DNA from: Paenibacillus whitsoniae
GTDB taxonomy: Bacteria > Bacillota > Bacilli > Paenibacillales > NBRC-103111
NCBI RefSeq assembly: GCF_003955665.1
Contig: NZ_RXHU01000031.1
Location: 1-57,744 of the forward strand
Reading direction: 5' to 3'
Length of the DNA stretch: 57,744 bases
Shown here: positions 9,549-18,069 of the stretch, piece after piece
Layout of the letters: every line of letters begins with the position of its first letter
Numbering within the stretch: position 1 is the first letter of the stretch
The notes under the pieces: model-generated
What the model was told of the DNA's origin: nothing
Database searches by the model: none
Seen by the model: only the letters and a program-made list of their open reading frames with translations
Translations under genes and position numbers: made by a program

Positions 9549-10276
9549 TGGCTTAAGAGGGCGTAGAGATCGCCAAGCGTATCTACGTTGCGAGATTTAA
9601 TTTCTTCCATAAAACGCGACCACAGCTGCGCCGTCATCAGTGCGTCTTCCAGTGCATGATGGCGCACGGTCACAGGAATGTCGTAGGCGTGGAGTAGGGA
9701 ATCCAAGCTTAAATTCTTGCGCTTCGGCATGAGCCATTTAGCAATCATCATAATATCCAGCACCCGATGGGACAAACTGACTTTGGACGTGCGCCACAGC
9801 GCCGAGTTGAGAAAACTTTTATCATGGCCCGTGGCATGAGCCACCAGAATCCGCTGCTGCACAAACTCCAGAAAATCGCTCAATGCACTGATTAAATCAG
9901 GCGCTTCACTTGCCATTTCATTCGTAATTCCCGTCAGTTCCACAATGTCGTTGGGGATTTTCCGTTTCGGATTGACCATCCGGTAGAACGTATCTTGCGT
10001 CTGCACTTCCCCGCCAACAACCGACACCGCACCAAAAGAAATAATCTCATCACCGTTATACGGCGAGAAGCCGGTCGTCTCCAGATCGAAGACAACAAGC
10101 TCCATGGAATGAAGCGGTATCTCAAACAGCGAATCCTTTCTCTGTTCCCTCAGCATCGAACGAATAAAAGCCATTTGCTGCGCGCTTTGCGCATCAAACA
10201 TAGAAGTCAGCGCAGGGGTCAGTCCCCCCATTTTATACAGATGCCACATACGTCCTGCAGGACGCATATCCTTCAT
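9542..10276 (-). CDS. DEDDh 3'-5' exonuclease (DnaQ-like)
   Basis: Protein of 244 residues. A 55-residue N-terminal extension precedes an exonuclease domain with VVFDLETTGF (Asp64 and Glu66), the middle Asp in AHATGHDKSFL, and HHALEDA (His206, Asp211), which completes the DEDDh set. Such domains are proofreading subunits or stand-alone DNA/RNA exonucleases; the lack of a polymerase and the extension suggest the latter. ATG at 10276 follows GGGAGAGGTGA. It lies 44 bases after the DUF294 gene and is probably cotranscribed with it and the ammonium transporter gene. Confidence 0.88.
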   Translation of the reverse strand: MKDMRPAGRMWHLYKMGGLTPALTSMFDAQSAQQMAFIRSMLREQRKDSLFEIPLHSMELVVFDLETTGFSPYNGDEIISFGAVSVVGGEVQTQDTFYRMVNPKRKIPNDIVELTGITNEMASEAPDLISALSDFLEFVQQRILVAHATGHDKSFLNSALWRTSKVSLSHRVLDIMMIAKWLMPKRKNLSLDSLLHAYDIPVTVRHHALEDALMTAQLWSRFMEEIKSRNVDTLGDLYALLSHH

Positions 10277-10320
10277 GCGAGTCACCTCTCCCCACATCAC
10301 ATACCGATCCGATCATCAAC

Positions 10321-11397
10321 CTAACCTTTTTCTCTATAGGATTCGATGGATTTTGCTACGTATTTTTGCAATTCCACGCCTGTACGCAAGCATTGTTTCA
10401 GCATCTGCCGCGTTTCTTTCGTAAGCTGCTCCGCCGTCAGCCTTCCCCGAGTCGTGTACTTCTCTTCTTCGACTTGAAATGGCGTTGCATTCCGCAGCCG
10501 TATCGCCGTACCGAAAGCCGTCTCCCACTCTCTCGTCAGCGGTTCCGCGACAGCACCCTGCTCTCGCAGCAGCCGAATGCGCATCATCGTGGAGGACTCC
10601 GCGATCCCCGCTTGGATGGCTAGTAGCCGGATACCGTTGACAATGGGGATATACGCGCCGTATTTAATATCGAACCCGCCTGCGTCCTCGCCATACCGCT
10701 CTGTAATCAACTGCCCGAAAATACCGAGCGAAATTTTGTGACGCAGCGTGTTGGACAGTAAATTGTCCAGAATCGCAGGATGTTCGGCAATGTACGTTAG
10801 CATCATGGATTTCAAACGTTCAACAAGCCGCGGCGCACCGTAAATACAGCGAATATCCGCCAAAATAAGCAAATATCTCATATTCTCCCAATTCGGATCC
10901 GTCAACCATTCCAGCGTCATCGCGCGATATCCCGCTTCCGATTTTCGCCATTGCGGGTTACTTGACACCACATTCCCTTCGCATGGCGGATAGCCCAGAA
11001 CATCCAAACCATGCAGTATCAAGCTGACCAGCCGGCTAAAATACCCCTCAAGCGCCTCCTGCGGATACGTCTCGCTGTCGGCATAGATCAGGCCGTTATC
11101 CTGATCGCTCCAAAGCGTCTGCTCACTGCGTCCGCCGCTGCCTAACAAGAAAAAGGCGTATTCAACAGGCGGCTTCCCAAGCCCCTCCGCTTCCAACATG
11201 CTTTCCGCAAGCTCTGCCGTCCGCCCGATAAAAGTGTCGTGCACAAGGTTGATCTGATCGCCCAATTCAGCTGTATAAGACAAAAGGAGATGCTCACGAA
11301 ACATCTCTTGAACTTGATCTCTGACGCACCGCATCTCATCGAATGCTTCCGCTTGATGAATACGTGCCAGGATCGGTTCCAATGAGAGATGAGTCAT
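10321..11397 (-). CDS. DUF294 GlnD-like nucleotidyltransferase
   Basis: Protein of 358 residues. A helical N-terminus is followed by a nucleotidyltransferase domain with GSGGRSEQ (residues 86-93) and SDQDN (97-101), the DUF294 form of the GlnD G-G-x-G-R...S-D-x-D active site. The last third matches the DUF294 C-terminal helical domain. It has no CBS or cyclic-nucleotide sensor domains, unlike many relatives. Context is informative: it starts 37 bases after the ammonium transporter stop and is followed by an exonuclease. An uridylyl- or adenylyl-transfer role in nitrogen signalling is plausible inference, but no PII gene is next to it. Confidence 0.82.
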   Translation of the reverse strand: MTHLSLEPILARIHQAEAFDEMRCVRDQVQEMFREHLLLSYTAELGDQINLVHDTFIGRTAELAESMLEAEGLGKPPVEYAFFLLGSGGRSEQTLWSDQDNGLIYADSETYPQEALEGYFSRLVSLILHGLDVLGYPPCEGNVVSSNPQWRKSEAGYRAMTLEWLTDPNWENMRYLLILADIRCIYGAPRLVERLKSMMLTYIAEHPAILDNLLSNTLRHKISLGIFGQLITERYGEDAGGFDIKYGAYIPIVNGIRLLAIQAGIAESSTMMRIRLLREQGAVAEPLTREWETAFGTAIRLRNATPFQVEEEKYTTRGRLTAEQLTKETRQMLKQCLRTGVELQKYVAKSIESYREKG

Positions 11398-11434
11398 GTT
11401 GCATCCCCTTTGCTCTAGTGAAAATGTAGGAAAG

Positions 11435-12820
11435 TTATACCGTTACGCCGTTTTGAGCCGCTTTTTTCATTTGCTCAGGATAGCCGTAGGAACCGTGCTC
11501 GGAAAGATCCAAACCGATAATTTCTTCTTCTTCCGTAACGCGAAGACCTACAGTCGCTTTCATGATACCCAGAATAATGAAGGAAAGAATGAGTACGAAT
11601 GCCAGTGCACCGAATACACCAAGCGCTTGAACGCCAAGTTGATGCAAACCGCCGCCGTAGAACAAGCCAGCGCCGCCTACGCCTACTTTCGCGGAAAGTT
11701 CAGGTGTTGCGAAGAAACCAGTGGACAGAGTGCCCCAGATACCTGCAATACCGTGTACAGAGAAAGCATAGATCGGATCGTCGACACCTGCTTTTTCAAA
11801 CCATTGCGCTGTGAAGAAGGTTACGATACCTGCAACTGCACCGATTACGATTGCCGCCCAGGTGTCTACGAAAGCACAAGCCGCTGTAATCGCTACAAGC
11901 GCTGCAAGCACACCATTCAACATGCTAGGAATATCCGCTTTACCGAAGTACATCCAGGAAATAATAAGTGCAGCAACACCGCCTGCCGCAGCAGCCATAT
12001 TCGTAGTCAATGCAATGTAGCCAAAGAAACCGTCGCCCATTGCGCTAAGCGTACTACCTGGATTAAAACCAAACCAGCCGATCCAGAGAATGATGACGCC
12101 CAGTACGGATAAAACTTGGTTATGACCAGGAATCAAGTTAGGCGTTTTATCTTTATTATATTTACCGATACGCGGTTTAAGCAAGATCGTCGCTACGAGC
12201 GCTGCAGTTGCGCCTTGCAAGTGAACGACCGTAGAGCCCGCAAAGTCTTGCATGCCCAATTTACTGAGCCAGCCGCCGCCCCATACCCAGTGAGCCACGA
12301 TTGGATAAATGACAACGGTGAAGAGAATACCGAAGATGAAGTACACCGGAAGCTTTGCTCTCTCTGCAAAACCACCCCAGGCAATGGCCAGGGAGACGCC
12401 GGCAAATGCGAGTTGGAACAAAAATTTGATGCCGATCGGCACATCGGAAAAGGATAGAGAGCCGAATGCTGCAGCCGCTTGATCTTCAAGACCTGTTACA
12501 AAAAAGCCTGTTTCGCCGAAGAAGGCATTGCCATCACCGAATGCGAATCCGAAACCTACCGCCCAGAAGGCAATCGCACAAAGTCCGAAAGTCAAAATGG
12601 TTTTGCCTGCAACGTGCCCTGCATTTTTCATTCTCGTTGACCCTGCTTCCAAAAGCGCGAAACCGGCTTGCATGAAAATAACGAGGATCGCTGCCAGCAT
12701 AACCCACACGGCGTCGATCGCGCTTTGCAGCTGCGGTGCTGTCGCATCATCTGCAGCAAATGCAAGCGTAGGGAACAATAAAGACATCAAACCAAAAGCT
12801 AACAAAAACTTCTTAACCAT
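11435..12820 (-). CDS. amt: Ammonium transporter (Amt family)
   Basis: Integral membrane ammonium channel of 461 residues with a cleavable signal peptide (first 22 residues, ending LAFAADD) and 11 predicted helices. Family signatures include the segments GHVAGKTILTFGLCAIAFWA, VWGGGWLSKLGMQDFAGSTVVHLQG with the first pore-lining His, and FSVHGIAGIWGTLSTG with the second. It moves NH3/NH4+ into the cell when ammonium is scarce. The C-terminal tail carries the usual GLDLSEHGSYGYPE motif. A strong promoter lies upstream; DUF294 and exonuclease genes follow in the same direction. No glnK/PII gene is present in the window. Confidence 0.96.
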   Translation of the reverse strand: MVKKFLLAFGLMSLLFPTLAFAADDATAPQLQSAIDAVWVMLAAILVIFMQAGFALLEAGSTRMKNAGHVAGKTILTFGLCAIAFWAVGFGFAFGDGNAFFGETGFFVTGLEDQAAAAFGSLSFSDVPIGIKFLFQLAFAGVSLAIAWGGFAERAKLPVYFIFGILFTVVIYPIVAHWVWGGGWLSKLGMQDFAGSTVVHLQGATAALVATILLKPRIGKYNKDKTPNLIPGHNQVLSVLGVIILWIGWFGFNPGSTLSAMGDGFFGYIALTTNMAAAAGGVAALIISWMYFGKADIPSMLNGVLAALVAITAACAFVDTWAAIVIGAVAGIVTFFTAQWFEKAGVDDPIYAFSVHGIAGIWGTLSTGFFATPELSAKVGVGGAGLFYGGGLHQLGVQALGVFGALAFVLILSFIILGIMKATVGLRVTEEEEIIGLDLSEHGSYGYPEQMKKAAQNGVTV

Positions 12821-12875
12821 TCGACCACTTCCTTTAATGTTAGATTAAATAACATGTAATGAAACTCTTAATGTC

Positions 12876-12904
12876 ATTATATACAGGTTATATGGGTTTG
12901 ACAA
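12876..12904 (-). promoter_or_regulatory. Sigma-A-type promoter of amt
   Basis: On the minus strand TTGTCA (12899-12904), 17-base spacer, TATAAT (12876-12881), 56 bases before the start codon. I looked for a GlnR/TnrA site (TGTNA-N7-TNACA) around it and found none. Confidence 0.75.
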
Positions 12905-12940
12905 TAGGATTTTCGTTAAAAAAATGAAAAAACGAAAAAT

Positions 12941-13028
12941 AACCTGACATGAAACAGGCATAATTCGGTTTTGGCCACATACTGACCTCCAATTACGCAC
13001 TAATCTCACCATATTCCCATGTCAGGTT
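12941..13028. repeat. Inverted repeat AACCTGACATG between amt and merR
   Basis: Perfect 11-base repeat in opposite orientations: 12941-12951 and 13018-13028, 66 bases apart. One arm lies 36 bases upstream of the amt -35 box, the other 15 bases upstream of the merR -35 box. This 314-base divergent region holds the two promoters and otherwise no gene. The arms look like binding sites for a shared regulator, perhaps the MerR protein itself. Confidence 0.6.
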
Positions 13029-13043
13029 TGAAAAGCATCACGT

Positions 13044-13073
13044 TTGACTGTACGGTTTAGAATCAGTTATCAT
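13044..13073 (+). promoter_or_regulatory. Sigma-A-type promoter of the merR gene
   Basis: TTGACT (13044-13049), 18-base spacer, TATCAT (13068-13073), 61 bases before the start codon. Confidence 0.6.
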
Positions 13074-13134
13074 GTGTATATATAGAAGGAAAGCTATTCA
13101 TCATTATCCGCTGGAGCAGAGGTGATTCTTACGC

Positions 13135-13575
13135 ATGAAGAATGAGAAGCTATATAAAATAGGAGAACTCGCGAAGCTTGCTGGTGTCAGCCCTCGCACC
13201 ATTGATTACTACACAAAGATGAGCTTGATTGAACCGGAGACCAGATCAGATACGAACTATCGTCTCTACAGCGTTGAAACTTTGAATCGTCTTAAACGTA
13301 TTGAATCAATGAAGAACGAGAAATATACCCTAGAAGAGATCAAAATGAATTTGCAGCAGTGGAATAAGGTGTCTGCAGACGATACCGTGAGAGATAAACT
13401 GACATCTCTCCAGCTTCATCTGGACCAGTTGATGAAAGAAGCCAAAGAATTAAGCCCTCTCATCCAACAGCTGAAGCCCAACCAGGTGAAGAAGTTCGCC
13501 CGCATCCTGACACAGCCGACTGCCGCATGCATCGAAGCATTGATTGTTCTTCTTGGTAAAAATCCGTTCTCATAA
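13135..13575 (+). CDS. MerR-family transcriptional regulator
   Basis: Protein of 146 residues. The N-terminal winged helix-turn-helix reads KIGELAKLAGVSPRTIDYYTKMSLI, the MerR signature; a dimerising coiled coil follows (about residues 80-120, LTSLQLHLDQLMKEAKELSPLI). There is no cysteine-rich metal-binding tail, so it is not a typical metal sensor; the short helical C-terminus could bind a small ligand or none. It is followed, 21 bases on, by a membrane zinc peptidase gene with which it forms an operon. It could repress or activate its own operon and, through the inverted repeat upstream, the divergent amt promoter. Confidence 0.88.
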   Translation: MKNEKLYKIGELAKLAGVSPRTIDYYTKMSLIEPETRSDTNYRLYSVETLNRLKRIESMKNEKYTLEEIKMNLQQWNKVSADDTVRDKLTSLQLHLDQLMKEAKELSPLIQQLKPNQVKKFARILTQPTAACIEALIVLLGKNPFS

Positions 13576-13596
13576 TGAATGACGGAGGCAGGTCAC

Positions 13597-14286
13597 ATGT
13601 TCTTTCACCCGATGGATTTTCTCATTATTATCGCATTCGCTCTTTCTTTATGGGCATCATTCCGAGTGCGGGGAACGTTTAACAAATGGTCTGAAGTTCC
13701 CGTTTACTCCGGAATGACCGGCGCAGAGGCCGCTCGCCGCATGCTGGATGCCAACGGTCTCTATAATGTTCCGGTCGAAGCCGTCCCCGGCGCACTGACC
13801 GACCACTACGATCCGATGTCCAGAGTCGTGCGCTTGTCCGAACCCGTGTATTATCAGAACTCGATTTCGGCCGTCGCCGTCGCCTGTCACGAAGTCGGGC
13901 ACGCCGTTCAGCACGAAGTGCATTACCCGATGCTCGTAGCACGTCACAAAATGTTCCCGGTTGTGAACTTTGCTTCCGGTATCGCGCCAATTCTAATTTT
14001 GGCCGGCTTCTTCTTCCAGCAGCTGCCTTGGCTGCTTGGGCTCGGCATCCTGTTCTTCTCTTGCGCGGTTGCTTTCCAACTGATCACGCTGCCCGTTGAG
14101 TTCAATGCAAGCTCAAGAGCCCGCGATATGATGATCGCAGAAGGCTTCATCACCAATGAAGAAGAGCGCGGCGTCGCCAAAGTACTGAATGCTGCAGCGT
14201 TAACTTACGTTGCCGCGGCGCTCATTTCCGTCCTTGAGCTGCTCAAGTACATCATGATCTTCACTGGCCGGAACAATGACGAATAA
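13597..14286 (+). CDS. Membrane zinc metallopeptidase, YugP family
   Basis: Protein of 229 residues. An N-terminal membrane helix (about 7-22), a cytoplasmic or periplasmic catalytic part with HEVGHAVQH (residues 98-106), the HExxH zinc motif, two central helices (about 125-165) and a C-terminal helix. The segment ASRVVRLSEP-like (MSRVVRLSEPVYY) before the zinc site is typical of the neutral zinc peptidase family that includes B. subtilis YugP. The start at 13597 is chosen because GGAGG lies eight bases before it. Cotranscribed with the MerR gene; substrates of this family are unknown. Confidence 0.86.
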   Translation: MFFHPMDFLIIIAFALSLWASFRVRGTFNKWSEVPVYSGMTGAEAARRMLDANGLYNVPVEAVPGALTDHYDPMSRVVRLSEPVYYQNSISAVAVACHEVGHAVQHEVHYPMLVARHKMFPVVNFASGIAPILILAGFFFQQLPWLLGLGILFFSCAVAFQLITLPVEFNASSRARDMMIAEGFITNEEERGVAKVLNAAALTYVAAALISVLELLKYIMIFTGRNNDE

Positions 14287-14288
14287 CA

Positions 14289-14344
14289 GAAAAGCTCTCC
14301 GCTGTCAGAGGCCGCAAGGCACTCGCAGGGAGAGCTTTTTTTAT
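14289..14344. terminator. Bidirectional terminator, yugP-like gene / lysR
   Basis: AAAGCTCTCC pairs with GGGAGAGCTTT and is followed by a T-run. It sits between convergent genes and can serve both. Confidence 0.8.
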
Positions 14345-15225
14345 TGGAAATAATCGTATAGAAAACGGCGGAACACTTCCGCGACAAGAGGGAGTTTTTC
14401 ATCCTTCCGGCAGATCAGACCTACCGTTCGGGTTACTTGCGGGTCGGTTACCCGGATTTTCACCGGCTGCATCTCGCCGCTTTCGATCAATGCCATCGAG
14501 GGCAGCAGGCTTACCCCCATTCCCGCGGCAACCAATCCCCGAATCGTATCCGTCTCTTCGCCTTCAAACTCGATCTTCGGCACGAATCCCGCCTTAAGGC
14601 AAGCCTCCATCACAATCGTTCGCAGCGTGTATTCTTCGCTGAACATGACGAAAGATTCGTTTCTCAGCTGTTCCAGACGAATTGAAGTGTACTCTGCCAA
14701 AATATGATTTTGCGGAATAATCGCGTACAGTTCCTCTGTCAGCAAGATTTCACCTGTGACATGCTCGTGAGATTCCGGAAATGGCGAAATAAAGGCTAAA
14801 TCAATCTCTCCTCTAGAAACATCGCGAATCAACGAGGTATACGTTCCTTGTCGCAGGCGAAATTTGACGTTGGGATGATTTTTTTTAAATGCAGCCACAA
14901 CCGCCGGCAGCAAATGAATCACAAGGCTGTGTGGAAAGCCGATTCGAATTTCCCCCGCTTCCGGATCAAGAAACTCATGGATTTCGCCGATCGCACGCTC
15001 CAGGTCGGTCAAAATCCCCTCCACTCTGCTAAGAAACAAATGCCCGACAGAAGTCAGATGGACATTTCTCCCCTTTTGCACAAACAAATCGACGCCAAGC
15101 TCCTCTTCCAACAAACGAATTTGCCGGGAGACCGCAGATTGCGCGACGTGCAGCTCTTCCGCCGCCTGGGTAACATGCTGTTTTCTAGCTACTTTTACAA
15201 AGTACTGCAATTGTCTTAACTCCAC
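14341..15225 (-). CDS. LysR-family transcriptional regulator
   Basis: Regulator of 294 residues. The helix-turn-helix spans about residues 1-60 (MELRQLQYFVKVARKQHVTQ, then AAEELHVAQSAVSRQIRLLE), followed by a periplasmic-binding-like effector domain. The N-terminus resembles GltC-type regulators, but no glutamate synthase gene is near, so the target is not GltAB by position. The GTG start at 15225 follows AGGGGA and gives the canonical ELRQL start; an in-frame extension of 20 codons lacks a ribosome site. It is transcribed divergently from tpx, so the likely target is tpx or itself. Confidence 0.9.
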   Translation of the reverse strand: MELRQLQYFVKVARKQHVTQAAEELHVAQSAVSRQIRLLEEELGVDLFVQKGRNVHLTSVGHLFLSRVEGILTDLERAIGEIHEFLDPEAGEIRIGFPHSLVIHLLPAVVAAFKKNHPNVKFRLRQGTYTSLIRDVSRGEIDLAFISPFPESHEHVTGEILLTEELYAIIPQNHILAEYTSIRLEQLRNESFVMFSEEYTLRTIVMEACLKAGFVPKIEFEGEETDTIRGLVAAGMGVSLLPSMALIESGEMQPVKIRVTDPQVTRTVGLICRKDEKLPLVAEVFRRFLYDYFQ

Positions 15226-15270
15226 GTTCGAATCCCCTGACTGAACTAAATTATAGCGGCTTACTGCTGA

Positions 15271-15301
15271 TTGGACAACGTCCACTTAAAAGGATTATAA
15301 T
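15271..15301 (+). promoter_or_regulatory. Promoter of tpx with GGAC/GTCC dyad
   Basis: TTGGAC (15271-15276), 19-base spacer, TATAAT (15296-15301), 39 bases before the tpx start. The -35 overlaps the small dyad GGACAACGTCC, a possible regulator site in the lysR-tpx divergent region. Confidence 0.5.
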
Positions 15302-15340
15302 AAGAAAGTTGTTATTAGCTTGGATAAATAAGGAGGAAAT

Positions 15341-15865
15341 ATGCAAATGGCACAAGAGCGTACTGGTGTTGCTACCCTGAAAGGCAATCCAATTACATTA
15401 GTTGGACCCGAAATTAAAGTAGGAGACAAAGCTCCTGACTTCAAAGTAAACAAAGACTTGATGAATCAAGTTTCCCTCGCCGATTTCGCAGGCAAAGTGA
15501 AGCTGATCAGTGTCGTTCCTTCTTTGGACACAGGCGTTTGCGACGCGCAAACTCGCCGCTTCAACGAAGAAGCAGCAAAACTGGGCGAGAACGTGGTTGT
15601 TCTTACAATCAGCGTCGATCTTCCGTTTGCACAATCCCGCTGGTGTGGCGCTGCAGGCATCGACAAAGTGATTACATTGTCCGATTACAAAACAAAATCG
15701 TTCGGCGAAGCTTACGGCGTGCTGATCAAAGAAATTCAATTGGATATGCGCTCCATCTTCGTCATCGACGCGAATGACACCGTTCAATATGTAGAGTACC
15801 TGGGCGAAATGACGAACCACCCGAACTACGAAGCAGCGGTTGAAGCCGTTAAAGCGTTAGTATAA
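15341..15865 (+). CDS. tpx: Thiol peroxidase (atypical 2-Cys peroxiredoxin)
   Basis: Peroxiredoxin of 174 residues that reduces hydrogen and alkyl peroxides using thioredoxin. The peroxidatic Cys67 is in PSLDTGVCDAQTRRF and the resolving Cys102 in QSRWCGAAGID, the spacing typical of Tpx. Close agreement with B. subtilis Tpx in the stretch CDAQTRRFNEEAAKLG and in EATNHPNYE-like MTNHPNYEAAVEA. AAGGAGG precedes the ATG at 15341; a second ATG two codons later is possible. Divergent LysR gene upstream; terminator downstream. Confidence 0.96.
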   Translation: MQMAQERTGVATLKGNPITLVGPEIKVGDKAPDFKVNKDLMNQVSLADFAGKVKLISVVPSLDTGVCDAQTRRFNEEAAKLGENVVVLTISVDLPFAQSRWCGAAGIDKVITLSDYKTKSFGEAYGVLIKEIQLDMRSIFVIDANDTVQYVEYLGEMTNHPNYEAAVEAVKALV

Positions 15866-15879
15866 GGCTTGGAACAAAT

Positions 15880-15917
15880 AAAACAGCAAGGAGGCCATGC
15901 TTCCCTGCTGTTTTTGT
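15880..15917. terminator. Terminator between tpx and DUF1499-like gene
   Basis: AAAACAGCAAGGA pairs with TCCCTGCTGTTTTT. The T-run follows on the plus strand and the A-run precedes, so it may serve both convergent genes. Confidence 0.85.
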
Positions 15918-16306
15918 TATTCAGCCACTTTATGCGCGGCGAGCTTGCGATCCAATTGTTTATAAATATCAAGAATGGTTCGGTAATTCGACCCAAGGTC
16001 TCCCAAGGAGCCGCGGGAAGCCGAGTATATGTCAACCGCTGTTTTCACTGGATTGATAGCGATTACCGTTAAGGTAACATCCTGTGTCCTACCTGTCATC
16101 GTCCTGCGCTCAGCAATAATTTCTCCAACGTTCGGAACTTCATGAAGCAGCTTGTACCCCGGCGTTTTCTTTAGTACGGCCGTTATTTCTTCCCACACTT
16201 GGTCCCTAGACAGCTTGTAATATCTCGTTTTAAGCAAAGGATCTCTGGCTTTTTCTCCAGTCGTTTCATGACTACGTACTAATCCGATTAAAGTTCTCTT
16301 TAGCAA
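15917..16306 (-). CDS. DUF1499-like protein
   Basis: Protein of 129 residues, no signal peptide or membrane segment. The ending (VDIYSASRGSLGDLGSNYRT, then a helix) matches the DUF1499 pattern in which S-A-S-R...D-L-G-x-N is conserved; the N-terminal half lacks the CPSSPNCVS part found in many relatives. Function of the family is not established. The TTG start follows AAGGGGGAAAGGG. It appears to be a single gene between two terminators. Confidence 0.65.
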   Translation of the reverse strand: MLKRTLIGLVRSHETTGEKARDPLLKTRYYKLSRDQVWEEITAVLKKTPGYKLLHEVPNVGEIIAERRTMTGRTQDVTLTVIAINPVKTAVDIYSASRGSLGDLGSNYRTILDIYKQLDRKLAAHKVAE

Positions 16307-16402
16307 AAGCCCTTTCCCCCTTCATTGAAGTGCATGCCACGGCTTGCCATAATAACACTAACTTCTATATTACCACTGATTCCGGCTGAGAAAAAGGGGA
16401 AA

Positions 16403-16432
16403 ATAAAAATCGGAGGAATATCCCCCGATTTA
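16403..16432 (-). terminator. Terminator after mntH
   Basis: On the minus strand AAATCGGGGGA pairs with TCCTCCGATTT and runs into TTTTTATTTT, a few bases after the mntH stop. Confidence 0.75.
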
Positions 16433-16438
16433 ACAAAA

Positions 16439-17791
16439 TTAATTTCCAGAAAAAGTGCCGATCAACAAGTATATGTTTAAACATGCAATGACAATGGCGA
16501 CAACCCAGCTAAGAATTGACATCCATCGCGGTGAAACAAACTCACCCATTTTCTTGCGGTCGGAGGTAAACTTCACAAGCGGAATAACCGCGAACGATAA
16601 TTGAAGCGACAAAATGACCTGGCTCAAAATAAGGAGATCCGTAGCCCCGCTCTCGCCATAAATCCCGATGACGATCACCGCCGGAATAATAGCAATCAAG
16701 CGCGTAATGAGCCGGCGCAGCCAAGGCGCCAACCGAATGTTCAGAAAGCCCTCCATCACAATCTGACCGGCAAGCGTGCCGGTTAGCGTTGAGTTTTGAC
16801 CCGATGCGAGCAGGGCGACCGCAAACAGGATACTGGCCGCGCCGGTACCAAGCATAGGCCCAAGCAAATGATAAGCGTCTTGAATTTCGGCCACTTCTTT
16901 GCCCGCGGAATGGAAGGCAGCGGCGGATAAAATAAGAATCGCCGCGTTAACAAACAATGCAAGCATAAGCGCTACTGTGGAATCAATCGTTGCAAACTTA
17001 ATGGCTTCTCGCTTGCCTTCCGATGTCGGTTCAATTTTGCGCGTTTGAACGATCGAAGAATGCAAATACAAGTTATGCGGCATTACGGTGGCCCCGAGAA
17101 TACCGAGCGCAATGTAGAGCATGGCTGGATTCGTTACGATTTCTGTTTTCGGTATAAATCCTTGCGCAACAGCGGCAAATTCCGGTCTGGAAAAGATCAT
17201 TTCCATTACAAAGCAGAAAATAATAAGTGCCATTAATGAAATTACCATCGCTTCAATGTAGCGAAAACCGCGCTTCTGAAGCATCAACACGAGGATAACG
17301 TCCAGCGACGTCAAAATCACGCCGTAAATGAGCGGAAGTCCGAATAAAAGCTTTAGAGCAATCGCTGCCCCGATAACCTCTGCCAAATCGCAGGCTGCAA
17401 TTGCCAGCTCACACAAAATCCATAAGGCAAATGAGACGGGTTTACTATAATGATCCCGGCAAGCTTGCGCCAAATCCCGGCCCGTCGCAATACCTAACCG
17501 ACCAGCTAAAGCTTGCAATAAAATCGCCATTAAATTCGATATTAAAATGACAGAAAGCAAGGTATATCCGAATTGTGAACCTCCGGCCAAATCCGTCGCC
17601 CAGTTGCCCGGATCCATATATCCGACCGCGACTAAATAGCCAGGCCCGACGAAAGCCAACAGTTTTCGGAAAAATCCTGCCTTCTTCGGAACATTCATTG
17701 AACCATGCACTTCAGGAAGACTTGGCATAGGAGACTTCCTTCTCCAGCCTTTGGGATCCTGTTCAGGCTGCTTTTTCACTGCAACTTCCAT
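16439..17791 (-). CDS. mntH: Nramp-family Mn2+/H+ symporter
   Basis: Transporter of 450 residues with 11 membrane helices. The metal-binding motif DPGN is at residues 60-63 ([15 protein letters not shown]) and the second binding helix carries [13 protein letters not shown]. This is the bacterial MntH type, which takes up Mn2+ (and to a lesser degree Fe2+ and others) with protons. The start follows AAAGAAGG. A perfect 18-base palindrome resembling the MntR box lies about 120 bases upstream, which suggests repression by Mn-MntR. A probable Mn exporter with a riboswitch lies at 48.9 kb. Confidence 0.95.
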   Translation of the reverse strand: MEVAVKKQPEQDPKGWRRKSPMPSLPEVHGSMNVPKKAGFFRKLLAFVGPGYLVAVGYMDPGNWATDLAGGSQFGYTLLSVILISNLMAILLQALAGRLGIATGRDLAQACRDHYSKPVSFALWILCELAIAACDLAEVIGAAIALKLLFGLPLIYGVILTSLDVILVLMLQKRGFRYIEAMVISLMALIIFCFVMEMIFSRPEFAAVAQGFIPKTEIVTNPAMLYIALGILGATVMPHNLYLHSSIVQTRKIEPTSEGKREAIKFATIDSTVALMLALFVNAAILILSAAAFHSAGKEVAEIQDAYHLLGPMLGTGAASILFAVALLASGQNSTLTGTLAGQIVMEGFLNIRLAPWLRRLITRLIAIIPAVIVIGIYGESGATDLLILSQVILSLQLSFAVIPLVKFTSDRKKMGEFVSPRWMSILSWVVAIVIACLNIYLLIGTFSGN

Positions 17792-17907
17792 CTTCTTAAC
17801 CTTCTTTCTCTAACGCAATAATGTTGAACAAGGGAAACTTTTAATAAAAGTATACTACATATTCTTATATTATGCTATAGGCAAACACTTATGTGCATAA
17901 GAAATTA

Positions 17908-17925
17908 TTTTTCCCTAGGGAAAAA
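17908..17925. promoter_or_regulatory. 18-bp palindrome, candidate MntR operator
   Basis: TTTTTCCCTAGGGAAAAA is a perfect palindrome in the divergent mntH/xylB region. It resembles the MntR box of Bacillus mntH (TTTGCCT-x-AGGxAAA type). A half-site-like AGTTTCCCTTG also occurs on the minus strand near 17838, closer to the mntH start. Confidence 0.55.
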
Positions 17926-18004
17926 CTTTGGACAACGTGCACCTTTGCATTTAGCCCACTTTCTTTATGGCGAAAAAGAATGACACAACGGCCAGAAAGT
18001 ATGT

Positions 18005-18035
18005 TATACTTTGTATATTCAATAAACAAACAAAG
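18005..18035 (+). promoter_or_regulatory. xylB -10 region and XylR-like operator
   Basis: TATACT (18005-18010) is a likely -10 box, with ATGACA about 19 bases upstream. It runs straight into an imperfect dyad at 18009-18035, CTTTGT...ACAAAG with matching inner T/A positions, which resembles the Bacillus XylR operator (GTTTGTTT...AAACAAAC). No xylR gene is in the window. Confidence 0.5.
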
Positions 18036-18069
18036 AATACAATAAACGCGATTGCTAGGAGGATTATCG

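Noticed and set aside
12821..13134. GlnR/TnrA box at the amt promoter
   Set aside because: Looked for TGTNA-N7-TNACA on both strands; the closest sequences lack one of the two halves.
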